Below, one piece after another: positions 34,973 through 43,101 of a DNA stretch of 64,000 nt (position 1 is the first letter of the stretch; each line of letters starts with the position of its first letter). The stretch covers positions 3,286,001-3,350,000 of the forward strand of contig NC_008268.1 of NCBI RefSeq assembly GCF_000014565.1, given 5' to 3'. The position numbers and the translations under genes are program-made. The notes beneath the pieces are model-generated. The model ran no database searches and had not been told where the DNA came from. It saw nothing but the letters and a program-made list of their open reading frames with translations. The stretch is from Rhodococcus jostii RHA1. GTDB taxonomy: Bacteria > Actinomycetota > Actinomycetes > Mycobacteriales > Mycobacteriaceae.

Positions 34973-35878
34973 CTACTCGGGGGATGCACCCCAGGCGGTG
35001 AGGACGCGGGCGGCGATCGCCCGCATTCCGGCGGTGGTGGGGTGCAACGACTCGGCGAAAGACTGCGGGAGCAGGCCTTCGAACCATCGCTGATCGGGTC
35101 CGGCGCAGGCATCGTGTCCGATGGCGGCGGTCGCAACGTCCACGAACCGGGCGCCGGTGGCAGTGGCCGCGGCGGCGAGAATTTGATTCATCCTCGCGAA
35201 GAAGCCCGAGATCCAGGCTGCGTCGGCGTCGCTGATGGGAATGTTCGGCCAGCAACCGTGGGCACCGAAGATACCGCCGTGACCGACGAGCAGCACCCGG
35301 GCCGTCGGCGCACGTTGCTCGATGGCGGCCAGTGCCGCGGACACCTTCGGCTCCAGCGCGGTGAGTGCGGAGTTCATTCGACTCAGGGTCTCCGGGTCGG
35401 TGCGACAGTGCGCATCGGTGCCCGGGACGGTGGTGTAACACGGGGCCACCAGGGACTGCCACGCGATGTCGTTGCCGCCGATACTGACCGTGACGAGCGT
35501 GGTGTCAGGTCGCAGGGCATCGATCTGCGGTCGTACCGCACCGGTGGCGGTGGATTGGGACGCGGTGGTGAGATTCTCGGTTGTCGCACCCGAACAGGCC
35601 ACGTTGGTGAAAGAGGCGGCGTGCAGCGCCCCGGCCACAACCCCCGGATATCCCTCGACCGACCGGAAGCACCCGTCGTGCAGCAAGATCGGCGCCAGGT
35701 AGGGACCCGCGGCGCGGGAATCGCCCATGGCGACGTAGCGGATCGTCGAATCCGGCACCGGGTCGGCCATCGCCGGGTCGGACCACAGGACGGCGAGCGC
35801 GGCCATGCCCCCCACCAGAGCCGTCCGCATGGTCCGCTCGAAAATCAGCGTCCAATCCTGACGTGGCGGCTTTCCCAC
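34973..35878 (-). CDS. Secreted SGNH/GDSL hydrolase
   Basis: A 301-residue precursor with a signal ending near AMA|DPVPD. Block I is VAMGDSRAAGP with the nucleophile Ser, block III is SIGGNDIAW, and block V is SLHPTTAGM with the Asp/Ser-His pair, so it is a lipase/esterase of the SGNH fold. Five or six Cys (ACSG, PCYTT, HCRTD, GCWPN, DACAG) suggest disulfides outside the cell. GTG 35878 is 7 nt from the TCTCAGC-promoter -10, so the leaderless start is preferred over ATG 35830. Confidence 0.85.
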   Translation of the reverse strand: MGKPPRQDWTLIFERTMRTALVGGMAALAVLWSDPAMADPVPDSTIRYVAMGDSRAAGPYLAPILLHDGCFRSVEGYPGVVAGALHAASFTNVACSGATTENLTTASQSTATGAVRPQIDALRPDTTLVTVSIGGNDIAWQSLVAPCYTTVPGTDAHCRTDPETLSRMNSALTALEPKVSAALAAIEQRAPTARVLLVGHGGIFGAHGCWPNIPISDADAAWISGFFARMNQILAAAATATGARFVDVATAAIGHDACAGPDQRWFEGLLPQSFAESLHPTTAGMRAIAARVLTAWGASPE

Positions 35879-35884
35879 ACCGTC

Positions 35885-35918
35885 AGTGTCTGCCCGCGCC
35901 GCCGTGAGAACGCTGAGA
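35885..35918 (-). promoter_or_regulatory. TCTCAGC-box promoter for the SGNH hydrolase, leaderless
   Basis: On the minus strand: TCTCAGC, GTTC, TCACGGC, 10 nt, GACACT, 6 nt, GTG 35878. It lies 71 bp upstream of the histidine kinase start on the other strand. Confidence 0.75.
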
Positions 35919-35988
35919 AGAGCGCCGACCCGTCCGGTGTCCGCCGCTGCGGCGGTTGTCCTCGGCGTCCCAGAGGATCGGATAGCGG

Positions 35989-37407
35989 ATGATGACCCGT
36001 ATGAGATCGGTACCCGAGTGGCTCAGACCGTCGCTGTGGGGGCTGGCGATCCGATCCGCGCTGGCCGCCGGCGTGGTCGTGACCATCGCCCTGGCGCTCG
36101 GGGCGACGGCGCTGCTGTTCGTACTGGACCGGTCCCTGCTCTCGGGACTCGATGACGCCGCGACCGCCCGGGCCCAGGACATCACCACCAGCCTGCGGTC
36201 GGACCCACCCGCCGACCTCGACGCTCAGCTCCTCGACACCAATCAACGCATCACGCTCGTTCAGGTCATCGACCGGGCCGGACAGGTGGTGCGGACATCG
36301 GACACCGACCCCGGCACCCCGGCGACCGATGTGCGGCCACCTGCCGGTGGTCCGCCGGTGCCGGGACTGATCGGGCGGACCGAACGTGGGGCGGATCTGC
36401 GGATCACCGCGCAGGGCGCCCGCGGCGTCGACGGCGAGTACACCGTCCTGGTCGGAGCGAGCGAGGAACCGGTGGAAGCCACCCTCGCCACGGTGGGTGG
36501 GCTTCTCGCCCTCGGTGGTCCGGTCATCGCCCTCGTCGCCGCGGTGGTGACCTACAAACTGGTTCGGCGCTCCCTGCGGTCGGTCGAACACATCCGCACC
36601 CAGGTCGCCACGATCTCGAGCACCGACCTCGGTGAACGGATTCCGGTGCCCGCACCCCGGGACGAGATCGCGGCGCTGACGCGGACGATGAACGACATGC
36701 TCGCCCGTCTCGAGGCCGGCCACACCGCGCAACGCCGATTCGTCGGCGACGCATCACACGAGCTGCGCAGCCCACTGGCCACCGTCACGATGGCCCTGGA
36801 GCTGGCCGACGCCCGGCCGGAGATGCTCGACCGCGAACTCGTCCGGGACACGTTGCTGCCCGAGGTCACCCGGATGCATCTGCTGGTCGACGATCTGCTG
36901 CTACTCGCCCGCGCGGACGAGCGCGGTCTGCCGCTGCGGCTCGGCGACGTGGATCTCGACGACGTGGTGGACACCGAAGTCCACCGCGCCCGAGGCGAAA
37001 CCGGTAAGACGGTCACCGCATCACTGGCCGCCGTGCGGATCGGCGGCGACCGCACTCAACTCGAGCGTGTGATGCGCAACCTCATCGACAACGCCGTCCG
37101 GTTCGCCGCACATGCTGTGCACGTGGAGGTCTCGCTGCGCGGGAACACCGCGCAGATCACGGTGTCCGACGACGGGCCGGGCATCCCGCAGCCCGACCGG
37201 GCCCGGGTCTTCGAACGGTTCGTGCGACTGGACAACGCCCGTGAACGCGACCGCGGCGGTTCCGGCCTCGGCTTGGCCATCGTCGCGGAAATCGTGTCCG
37301 CCCACCGCGGTTCGGTGCGGATCGGTGAGAGTGCGCAGGGCGGGGTGCAGGTCGTGGTCACCCTTCCGGCGACTCCGGTGACTCCGGTGTCTCCGGCCGA
37401 GTCGTGA
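35989..37407 (+). CDS. Sensor histidine kinase
   Basis: The 472-residue protein has an N-terminal TM at about 20-45, an extracellular sensor region of about 130 residues, TM2 (GGLLALGGPVIALVAAVVTY) near 170-190, a HAMP linker (VATISSTDLGERI) and a HisKA motif FVGDASHELRSPLATV with the phospho-accepting His at residue 257. Its ATPase boxes are intact: N MRNLIDNAVRFA, G1 DDGPGIP, G2 GGSGLGLAIV. Its partner is very likely the response regulator on the other strand, which overlaps its 3' end by 50 bp. Confidence 0.88.
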   Translation: MMTRMRSVPEWLRPSLWGLAIRSALAAGVVVTIALALGATALLFVLDRSLLSGLDDAATARAQDITTSLRSDPPADLDAQLLDTNQRITLVQVIDRAGQVVRTSDTDPGTPATDVRPPAGGPPVPGLIGRTERGADLRITAQGARGVDGEYTVLVGASEEPVEATLATVGGLLALGGPVIALVAAVVTYKLVRRSLRSVEHIRTQVATISSTDLGERIPVPAPRDEIAALTRTMNDMLARLEAGHTAQRRFVGDASHELRSPLATVTMALELADARPEMLDRELVRDTLLPEVTRMHLLVDDLLLLARADERGLPLRLGDVDLDDVVDTEVHRARGETGKTVTASLAAVRIGGDRTQLERVMRNLIDNAVRFAAHAVHVEVSLRGNTAQITVSDDGPGIPQPDRARVFERFVRLDNARERDRGGSGLGLAIVAEIVSAHRGSVRIGESAQGGVQVVVTLPATPVTPVSPAES

Positions 37408-38065
37408 GCCGATATCCGACGCCGCGGACCGTGTCGATGGTGTGCGCGCCGAAGGGTGCGTCGATCTTCCGGCGGAGATACCCGACGTACACCTCGACGA
37501 TATTTTCGTCGCCGTCGTAGTGCGCGTCCCACACGTTGCGCAGAATTTCGCCCTTCGTCAGGGCAGTGTCCGGATTCCGCAACAGGAACTCGAGGACCCC
37601 GAATTCGCGAGGAGTCAGGGCCAGCTCTTCGTTACCGCGCATGACGCGGCGCCGCGCCGGGTCGAGGCTCAGATCACCCGCGGTGAGCAACACCGGGCGC
37701 GCCGGCGCGGCGCGGCGCACCAATGCGCGCAAGCGGGCGACAAGGACCACGAAAGAGAACGGTTTGACCAGGTAGTCATCGGCACCGAGATCGAACGCGT
37801 CGGCCTGGTCGTACTCGCCGTCCTTGGCGGTCAGCATCAAAATCGGGGTCCAGATCTGCTTGGCGCGAAGTGCACGGACAATTTCGTATCCGTTGAGTCC
37901 GGGCAGCATGATGTTGAGGACGATCGCATCGAAGGTGTCCTCGGTGGCGTGCCAGAGACCGTCCTCACCGGTAGCGGCGGTGACCACCACGAACCCCTCG
38001 AGTTCGAGGCCGCGGCGAACCACATTCGCCAACCGAGCTTCGTCCTCGACGACCAGCACTCTCAT
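37358..38065 (-). CDS. OmpR/PhoB-type response regulator with Asn at the phospho-acceptor site
   Basis: A 235-residue protein beginning MRVLVVEDEARLANVVRRGL. The receiver has the acidic pair EDE, Thr in MLTAKDG and Lys in VKPFSF, but residue 51, normally the phosphorylated Asp in LDIMLPG, reads Asn (AIVLNIMLPG, codon AAC at 37913-37915). The winged helix (RRRVMRGNEELALTPREFGV to VRGVGYRLTT) is intact. The gene is convergent with, and overlaps by 50 bp, the histidine kinase. It may be phosphorylation-independent or activated in another way. The start has GGAAGGCGCCTG just upstream. Confidence 0.88.
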   Translation of the reverse strand: MRVLVVEDEARLANVVRRGLELEGFVVVTAATGEDGLWHATEDTFDAIVLNIMLPGLNGYEIVRALRAKQIWTPILMLTAKDGEYDQADAFDLGADDYLVKPFSFVVLVARLRALVRRAAPARPVLLTAGDLSLDPARRRVMRGNEELALTPREFGVLEFLLRNPDTALTKGEILRNVWDAHYDGDENIVEVYVGYLRRKIDAPFGAHTIDTVRGVGYRLTTRPETPESPESPEG

Positions 38066-38353
38066 CAGGCGCCTTCCGATCCAAGGGGTGACGTCTGCCG
38101 ATGGCGCTACCAGTATGTGGCGGCCCGCCGTTCGGAGTTGTGATGTCATGTGTACGCCGGAGAGGAACAGCTCCCCGATTGGGAGTTTAACGTCATGTGC
38201 GACGCCTACGTCGGCGACGTGACGACGGGGGTGGGTTGAGGATGGCTCGCATCACCGCGGATGACCTGAGTGCGCGGCGAGGCCGTCGGTGCGCGCACTG
38301 ACCACCGCACACCGTGTGCAGTCCTCACCCCGACCGTGGGTGTCGCCCAGAAC

Positions 38354-39394
38354 TTACGCGGGGTATGCCACGGCCTTCCCGAGGACGCGGATGCCGACAC
38401 GGTCGCCGGGTGTGAGTGTGGTGGCACCGAAGCGGCGCACGGTGACCCGTTCGGGGACCATGCCGTCTGCGGTGTTGAGGCGGATGCCGAGCAGCATCTC
38501 CGATCCGAGGTACTCGACGTCGACGACCGTCCCGGATACGCCGGCGCCGTCCGGGGTGAGTTCGATCTGCTCTGGCCGCACCATGACTCGGGCGTTTCCG
38601 TGGACGCCGTTCGCGGCGACGGCGACATCGCCGAGGGCGCAGCGGGCGCGGCTGCCGTCGACGTGTGCCGACAGCACGACGGCGTCGCCGATGAATTCCG
38701 CAGTGGGGACGTCGATGGGGGTGGAATAGATTTCGCGCGGGGTGCCGATCTGGGCGAGTCGGCCCGCGCGCATCACCGCGACCCGGTCGGCGAACGACAA
38801 GGCCTCGGGCTGGTCGTGGGTGACGAGGATGGTGGTGATCGCCGCCTTCGCGAGGACGTCGGCGACGATCCTGCGGGTGTTTGCCCGCAGCCCGGCGTCG
38901 AGTGCGGAGAACGGTTCGTCGAGCAGCATCAGTTCGGGTTCCCGGGCCAGCGCCCGCGCAAGTGCCACCCGCTGCTGCTGCCCACCTGAGAGCTGGTCGG
39001 GTCGCCGTGCCGCGTAGGACGGGTCGAGCGAGACCATCTCGAGTAGCTCGGCGATCCTCGCCGGGGTGCGGGCGCGGCGGGGCAGCCCGAACCCGACGTT
39101 CGCGCCGACCGTGGCGTGCGGGAACAGCGCACCGTCCTGGGCGACGTACCCCACCGACCGCCGGTGCGCGGGCGCCCATCCACCACCCGCAACGACCCGG
39201 CCGGCCAGTGCGATGGTGCCGGCGTCCGGCTTCTCGAAACCCGCGATCAGGCGGAGCAGGGTGGTCTTGCCGCAGCCGGACGGTCCGACGATCGCCGTGG
39301 TCGAACCCGACTCGACCGCGAACGCGACCCCGCGGAGGATCGTCGCCCCGCCGAACGACTTGTCGACGCCGTCCACTTCGAGTGCGTATGTCAT
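38354..39394 (-). CDS. Ferric iron ABC transporter ATPase (FbpC type)
   Basis: The 346-residue ATPase reads Walker A GPSGCGKTT, signature DQLSGGQQQRVALARA, Walker B LMLLDEPFSALD and switch THDQPE, followed by a C-terminal TOBE-like domain. It overlaps the permease stop (ATGA). With the binding protein and permease it forms an Fbp/Fut-type iron importer. Confidence 0.88.
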   Translation of the reverse strand: MTYALEVDGVDKSFGGATILRGVAFAVESGSTTAIVGPSGCGKTTLLRLIAGFEKPDAGTIALAGRVVAGGGWAPAHRRSVGYVAQDGALFPHATVGANVGFGLPRRARTPARIAELLEMVSLDPSYAARRPDQLSGGQQQRVALARALAREPELMLLDEPFSALDAGLRANTRRIVADVLAKAAITTILVTHDQPEALSFADRVAVMRAGRLAQIGTPREIYSTPIDVPTAEFIGDAVVLSAHVDGSRARCALGDVAVAANGVHGNARVMVRPEQIELTPDGAGVSGTVVDVEYLGSEMLLGIRLNTADGMVPERVTVRRFGATTLTPGDRVGIRVLGKAVAYPA

Positions 39395-40956
39395 AGTCCC
39401 GCTACCTTTTTCGACTGGGAGAAGAGCACGTACGTCATCGGCAGCGACAGCACGATCATGATGAACGCGTACGGTGCGGCACCGGCGTAGTCGATCTCGC
39501 TGCTGCGCGACCAGAACTGCATGGACAGGGTGCGGGTGCCGGTCGGGGCCAGCAGGAGGGTGGCGGTCAGTTCGTTCACGATCCCCAGGAACACCAGTGC
39601 CCCGCCCGCCGCCGTCGCCGGGGCGGCCAGTGGCAGCGTCACCCGGAAGAAGGCCGACAGCGGAGAGACCCCCAGCGACTGCGCCGCCTCCTCCAGCCCG
39701 ACGGGCGCCTGCGCGAGCCCGGCCCGCAGATTGATCAGCGCGCGCGGCAGGAAGAGCAGCGCGTAGGCCGCGATCACGACGGTGACCGTCTGGTAGAGCG
39801 GATGCAGGTAGCGGATGGAGACGGTGACCAACGCCAGCGCCACGACGATGCCGGGCAGCGAACTCGAGACGTATGTGCCGCCCTCGAGGAACCGGCTGAA
39901 TCGTCCGCGGTGGCGGATCGAGATCCAGGCGATCGGGAACGCGAGTACACACGTCACGACGGCGCCGGCGATGCCGAATCCGAGGGTCTGGACCAGCGCG
40001 GCGGCAACGGTATCCAGTTCCCAGACCGTGCTCCCGCCGATGACGAGCCAGCGCAGGACACTGATCACCGGGACACCGACGGACGCGGCGATCAGCACCC
40101 CGAGGAACAGCAGCACGATCGGCGAATACCGCCGGCCGAGTTCGGCGGGGACGGCGCGGCGGGCGGCACCCGATCCGATCCGGGCGTACCGGGCGCTGCC
40201 GCGGACGACCGATTCGGTCACCAGCAGGGTCAGGCAGAGCAGCACCAGGACCCCGGCGAGCATGGTCGCCGCGGCTCCGTTGAAGGTGGACTGGTACTGC
40301 TCGAAGATCGCCGTCGTGAACGTGTCGAACCGGATGAACACGAAGGCGCCGTATTCGGCGAGAAGGTGCAGCGAAACCAACAGCGCTCCACCGGCGATGG
40401 CGAGCCGCAGCTGCGGCACCACGACGCGGAAGAACACCGCCCACGGGCCCACGCCGAGGGCCCGCGCCGATTCCTCGACGGCCGGGTCCAGCCGGCGCAG
40501 CGTCGCCGCCGCGGGTATGTAGACGAGCGGGAAATACGACAGGGTCGCGATGAGGACACCGCCGTGCAGCCCGCCGAGGGAGGGAATCGCCGTCACCCAC
40601 GAATAGCTGTTCACGAACGCCGGCACGGCCAGGGGCGCCGCGAGGAGCACCGCCCACACCTTCGCCCCGAACACCCGGGTGCGCTCGACGAGCCAGGCGG
40701 CCGTGACACCGACGACGACGCAGATCGGCACCGTGACCACGACCAGCATCACGGTGTTGGTGAGCAATTCGCGGACCCGGGGCCGGAACAGCAGTGCCGA
40801 CGCGGTGTCCCAGCCCGTGTCGACGCTCGCGGCGATCACGTACCCGAGCGGGATGAACGATGCGGCGACCACGATCACCGCGGCAACGGCCAAGGGCAGT
40901 GGCATGCCAGGCCGGGCGGTCGGGCGACGCGTCGTGTCCGCGTCCCCCGACCGCAC
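39391..40956 (-). CDS. Ferric iron ABC transporter permease (FbpB type)
   Basis: A fused double permease (521 residues) with twelve spans and two EAA-like loops (EESARALGVGPWAVFFRVVV and EEAAQSLGVSPLSAFFRVTL). The two halves are characteristic of FbpB/FutB. It sits 20 nt downstream of the binding protein gene. Confidence 0.88.
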   Translation of the reverse strand: MRSGDADTTRRPTARPGMPLPLAVAAVIVVAASFIPLGYVIAASVDTGWDTASALLFRPRVRELLTNTVMLVVVTVPICVVVGVTAAWLVERTRVFGAKVWAVLLAAPLAVPAFVNSYSWVTAIPSLGGLHGGVLIATLSYFPLVYIPAAATLRRLDPAVEESARALGVGPWAVFFRVVVPQLRLAIAGGALLVSLHLLAEYGAFVFIRFDTFTTAIFEQYQSTFNGAAATMLAGVLVLLCLTLLVTESVVRGSARYARIGSGAARRAVPAELGRRYSPIVLLFLGVLIAASVGVPVISVLRWLVIGGSTVWELDTVAAALVQTLGFGIAGAVVTCVLAFPIAWISIRHRGRFSRFLEGGTYVSSSLPGIVVALALVTVSIRYLHPLYQTVTVVIAAYALLFLPRALINLRAGLAQAPVGLEEAAQSLGVSPLSAFFRVTLPLAAPATAAGGALVFLGIVNELTATLLLAPTGTRTLSMQFWSRSSEIDYAGAAPYAFIMIVLSLPMTYVLFSQSKKVAGL

Positions 40957-40976
40957 GCGGCCGATCAGTGCGAGAT

Positions 40977-42017
40977 TCAGAGCAAACCGGCTTCCGTCAT
41001 CAGTTCGGTGACCTGCGGGCTGTTGAGCTTCGCGGGGTCGACCTGCGGGGCCTGGAGTTCGGCCAGGGGAACGAGCTTCGGGTTCGCCGGCACGCCACTG
41101 CCGACGGTGTATTCGAACGACGTCCCGGTCTGCAGGACCTCCTGCCCCTTCTGGCCGGTGACGAACTTCAGGAACTGCTGCGCCGCGTCCTGTTTCGTGC
41201 TGGACTTCAGGACGCCGCCACCGGATACGCTGACGAACGCACCGGGGTCCTCGTTCTTGAAGTAGTGCAGCGCGACGTTGTTGCTGTTCTCACCGGTCTT
41301 GGCCTGATCGCCGAACCAGTAGTAGTGATAGATGACGCCGCCCGGGATCTCCCCGGCGTTGACGGCCTTCATCACCGCGCCGTTGCCCTTGTAGGTGCGG
41401 ACGTTGTCCTTCATCCCGGCCAGCCACTCACCTGTGGCGTCCTCACCCTTCAGCTCGAGCAGTGCGCTGACGATGGCCTGGAAGTCGGCGCCCGACGGGG
41501 AGGCGGCCCAGCGGTCCTTCCAGGCGGGGTCCTGCAGGTCGAGCAGCGACTTCGGCAGCTGGTCCTGGGGCAACTTGTCCTTGTTGTATGCGAAGACGGT
41601 GGACCGGGCCGCGATGCCGGTCCACTTGCCGCTCGACGGCCGGTACTGGCTCGGAACCTGATCGAGGACGTCCTGGTTCACGTCGGCGAACAGCCCGGCG
41701 TTCTCGACCAGCGTCATCGCGGGGGAGTTCTCGGTGAGGAACACATCGGCCGGCGACTGGTCCCCCTCGGCCACGAGCTGGTTGCCGAGCTCGGTGTCGC
41801 TGCCGTTGCGCAGTTCCACCTCGATGCCGGTCTCCGCGGTGAAGGCGTCGGCCCATTCCTGGGTGAGCGACTCGTGCTGGGCGTTGTAGACGGTGATCTG
41901 GTTGGCTCCGCCGGAGTCCGTCCCACCATCCGAACCGGAGTTCGAGCATCCCGACACCGTCATCACCGCGGCGGTGGCCAGTGCCAGCCCCGACATCAGT
42001 CCGATCCGCATCCTCAT
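40977..42017 (-). CDS. Ferric iron-binding lipoprotein (FbpA type)
   Basis: A 346-residue precursor with a lipobox MTVSGCS. The mature protein has the family features NQITVYNAQHESLTQEWADA and the Tyr pair IYHYYWFGDQ, as in iron-binding periplasmic-type proteins. An IdeR-like box lies 66-84 bp upstream. Confidence 0.85.
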   Translation of the reverse strand: MRMRIGLMSGLALATAAVMTVSGCSNSGSDGGTDSGGANQITVYNAQHESLTQEWADAFTAETGIEVELRNGSDTELGNQLVAEGDQSPADVFLTENSPAMTLVENAGLFADVNQDVLDQVPSQYRPSSGKWTGIAARSTVFAYNKDKLPQDQLPKSLLDLQDPAWKDRWAASPSGADFQAIVSALLELKGEDATGEWLAGMKDNVRTYKGNGAVMKAVNAGEIPGGVIYHYYWFGDQAKTGENSNNVALHYFKNEDPGAFVSVSGGGVLKSSTKQDAAQQFLKFVTGQKGQEVLQTGTSFEYTVGSGVPANPKLVPLAELQAPQVDPAKLNSPQVTELMTEAGLL

Positions 42018-42082
42018 CGATTGTCCGTCCTCTACCGCAGCGGGACCTGTCCCAGCCGTCTCCAGAAAATGATGCTACATAC

Positions 42083-42101
42083 AGGATTGGCAAACCTAAC
42101 C
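42083..42101 (-). promoter_or_regulatory. Putative IdeR/DtxR iron box
   Basis: The minus strand reads TTAGGTTTGCCAATCCTGT, resembling the dyad consensus TTAGGTTAGGCTAACCTAA at about 13 of 19 positions. It is placed upstream of the iron-transport operon, as expected for iron-repressed genes. Confidence 0.55.
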
Positions 42102-42417
42102 ATCCGGATCTTGGTGGACCGGTTCACAGTCCCCACTCGGTCGGTCGAGAACTTCTGGGACTTCATGACGACCTTGAAGTCCCGCCATTTCACACTGAAG
42201 TTCAGATCGCCGCCAGTCACGGTGACAGTTCAGGACACCGGGTCGGTCATCGAAGCGTTCGACGAGCAGGGGCACGAAGTCCCGAACCTTTCGGCCGCGG
42301 AAACGGTCGTACACAGACATCACCACGGCGCTCACTTCACCCTTCACCTCCCGGGATGTCCGGGTGTCTGCGGGTCAGCCTCTCGATGAGCTGGCGTTCC
42401 TCGTCGGTGCCGTTCAC
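42096..42417 (-). pseudogene. Three-helix-bundle protein disrupted by a 7-bp tandem duplication
   Basis: GTG 42417 opens a frame NGTDEERQLIERLTRRHPDI to PGGEG and stops. Deleting one copy of the tandem 7-mer CTTCACC (42335-42341 and 42342-42348) joins it in frame to VSAVVMSVYDRFRGRKVRDF then VPLLVERF. The joined product matches the three-helix proteins at 11045 and 51957. Confidence 0.65.
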
Positions 42418-42642
42418 CTTTCCAGCGTCCGATCCGTGCGCGGGTGGTCGATATTCAACGGAACGTATGGCGCCGCCCTTCGCTTCATAAAGACACGCCG
42501 AAGGGCATGGCATATTCGTCCGCCTGATAGGCGCTACCTGTTCATTTCCCATTCACCGAGGATTAGGGTTGCGGGTGGGGGTAATCGAGCCCATTGCGCA
42601 ACTTCGTTGTGGGCGTGCGTTTCGCGAAATCGGGTGAATGTG

Positions 42643-43101
42643 ATGAACATTCTGAAGAGCACTGCGCGGGTTGTCACCGGGGCGGGGGAGGCCGCCACAG
42701 CCGCGGTCGGTGCGGTGGGCGGCGCCGCGGTGGGAAGCTTCGGGGGAAGTATCCGAGGCGCCGTCGAGGGCGCCTATGACGGCGCCCAATATGGTCGCCG
42801 TTCGACACCGGTGGCGTTGGCGACTTTGGGCGCGGTCGGCGCGGCTGGGTTGGTGGAGTGGCCGATCGTCCTCGCCGCCGGCGGGACGGCGCTGGTGTTG
42901 CGCCAGTTCAAGCCCGAGCCCTCCGACCGGAGCGTGAAATCGAAACCGGAAGGTGTGTCCTCCCCGAGTGGACCGAAAGTCGTGTCGCCCCCGAATGGGC
43001 CCACCGCGGTATCCTCTCCGAGTCCCCGCGCCAAACGTACGGCTTCCGGAAAGACTTCCGGGGCAACGCCGTCGACCGTCCCGGCGCAGCCGCACCCGTG
43101 A
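42643..43101 (+). CDS. Small membrane protein preceding the CtpI-like ATPase
   Basis: A 152-residue protein: an amphipathic Ala/Gly-rich stretch (VVTGAGEAATAAVGAVGGAA), then a hydrophobic segment ALATLGAVGAAGLVEWPIVL with AAGGTALVLRQF, and a Ser/Pro-rich basic tail. The LGA..(E)WP..AAG motif recurs in the small gene at 47852 on the far side of the ATPase. The stop overlaps the ATPase GTG, so both are co-translated and may form a complex. Confidence 0.6.
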   Translation: MNILKSTARVVTGAGEAATAAVGAVGGAAVGSFGGSIRGAVEGAYDGAQYGRRSTPVALATLGAVGAAGLVEWPIVLAAGGTALVLRQFKPEPSDRSVKSKPEGVSSPSGPKVVSPPNGPTAVSSPSPRAKRTASGKTSGATPSTVPAQPHP

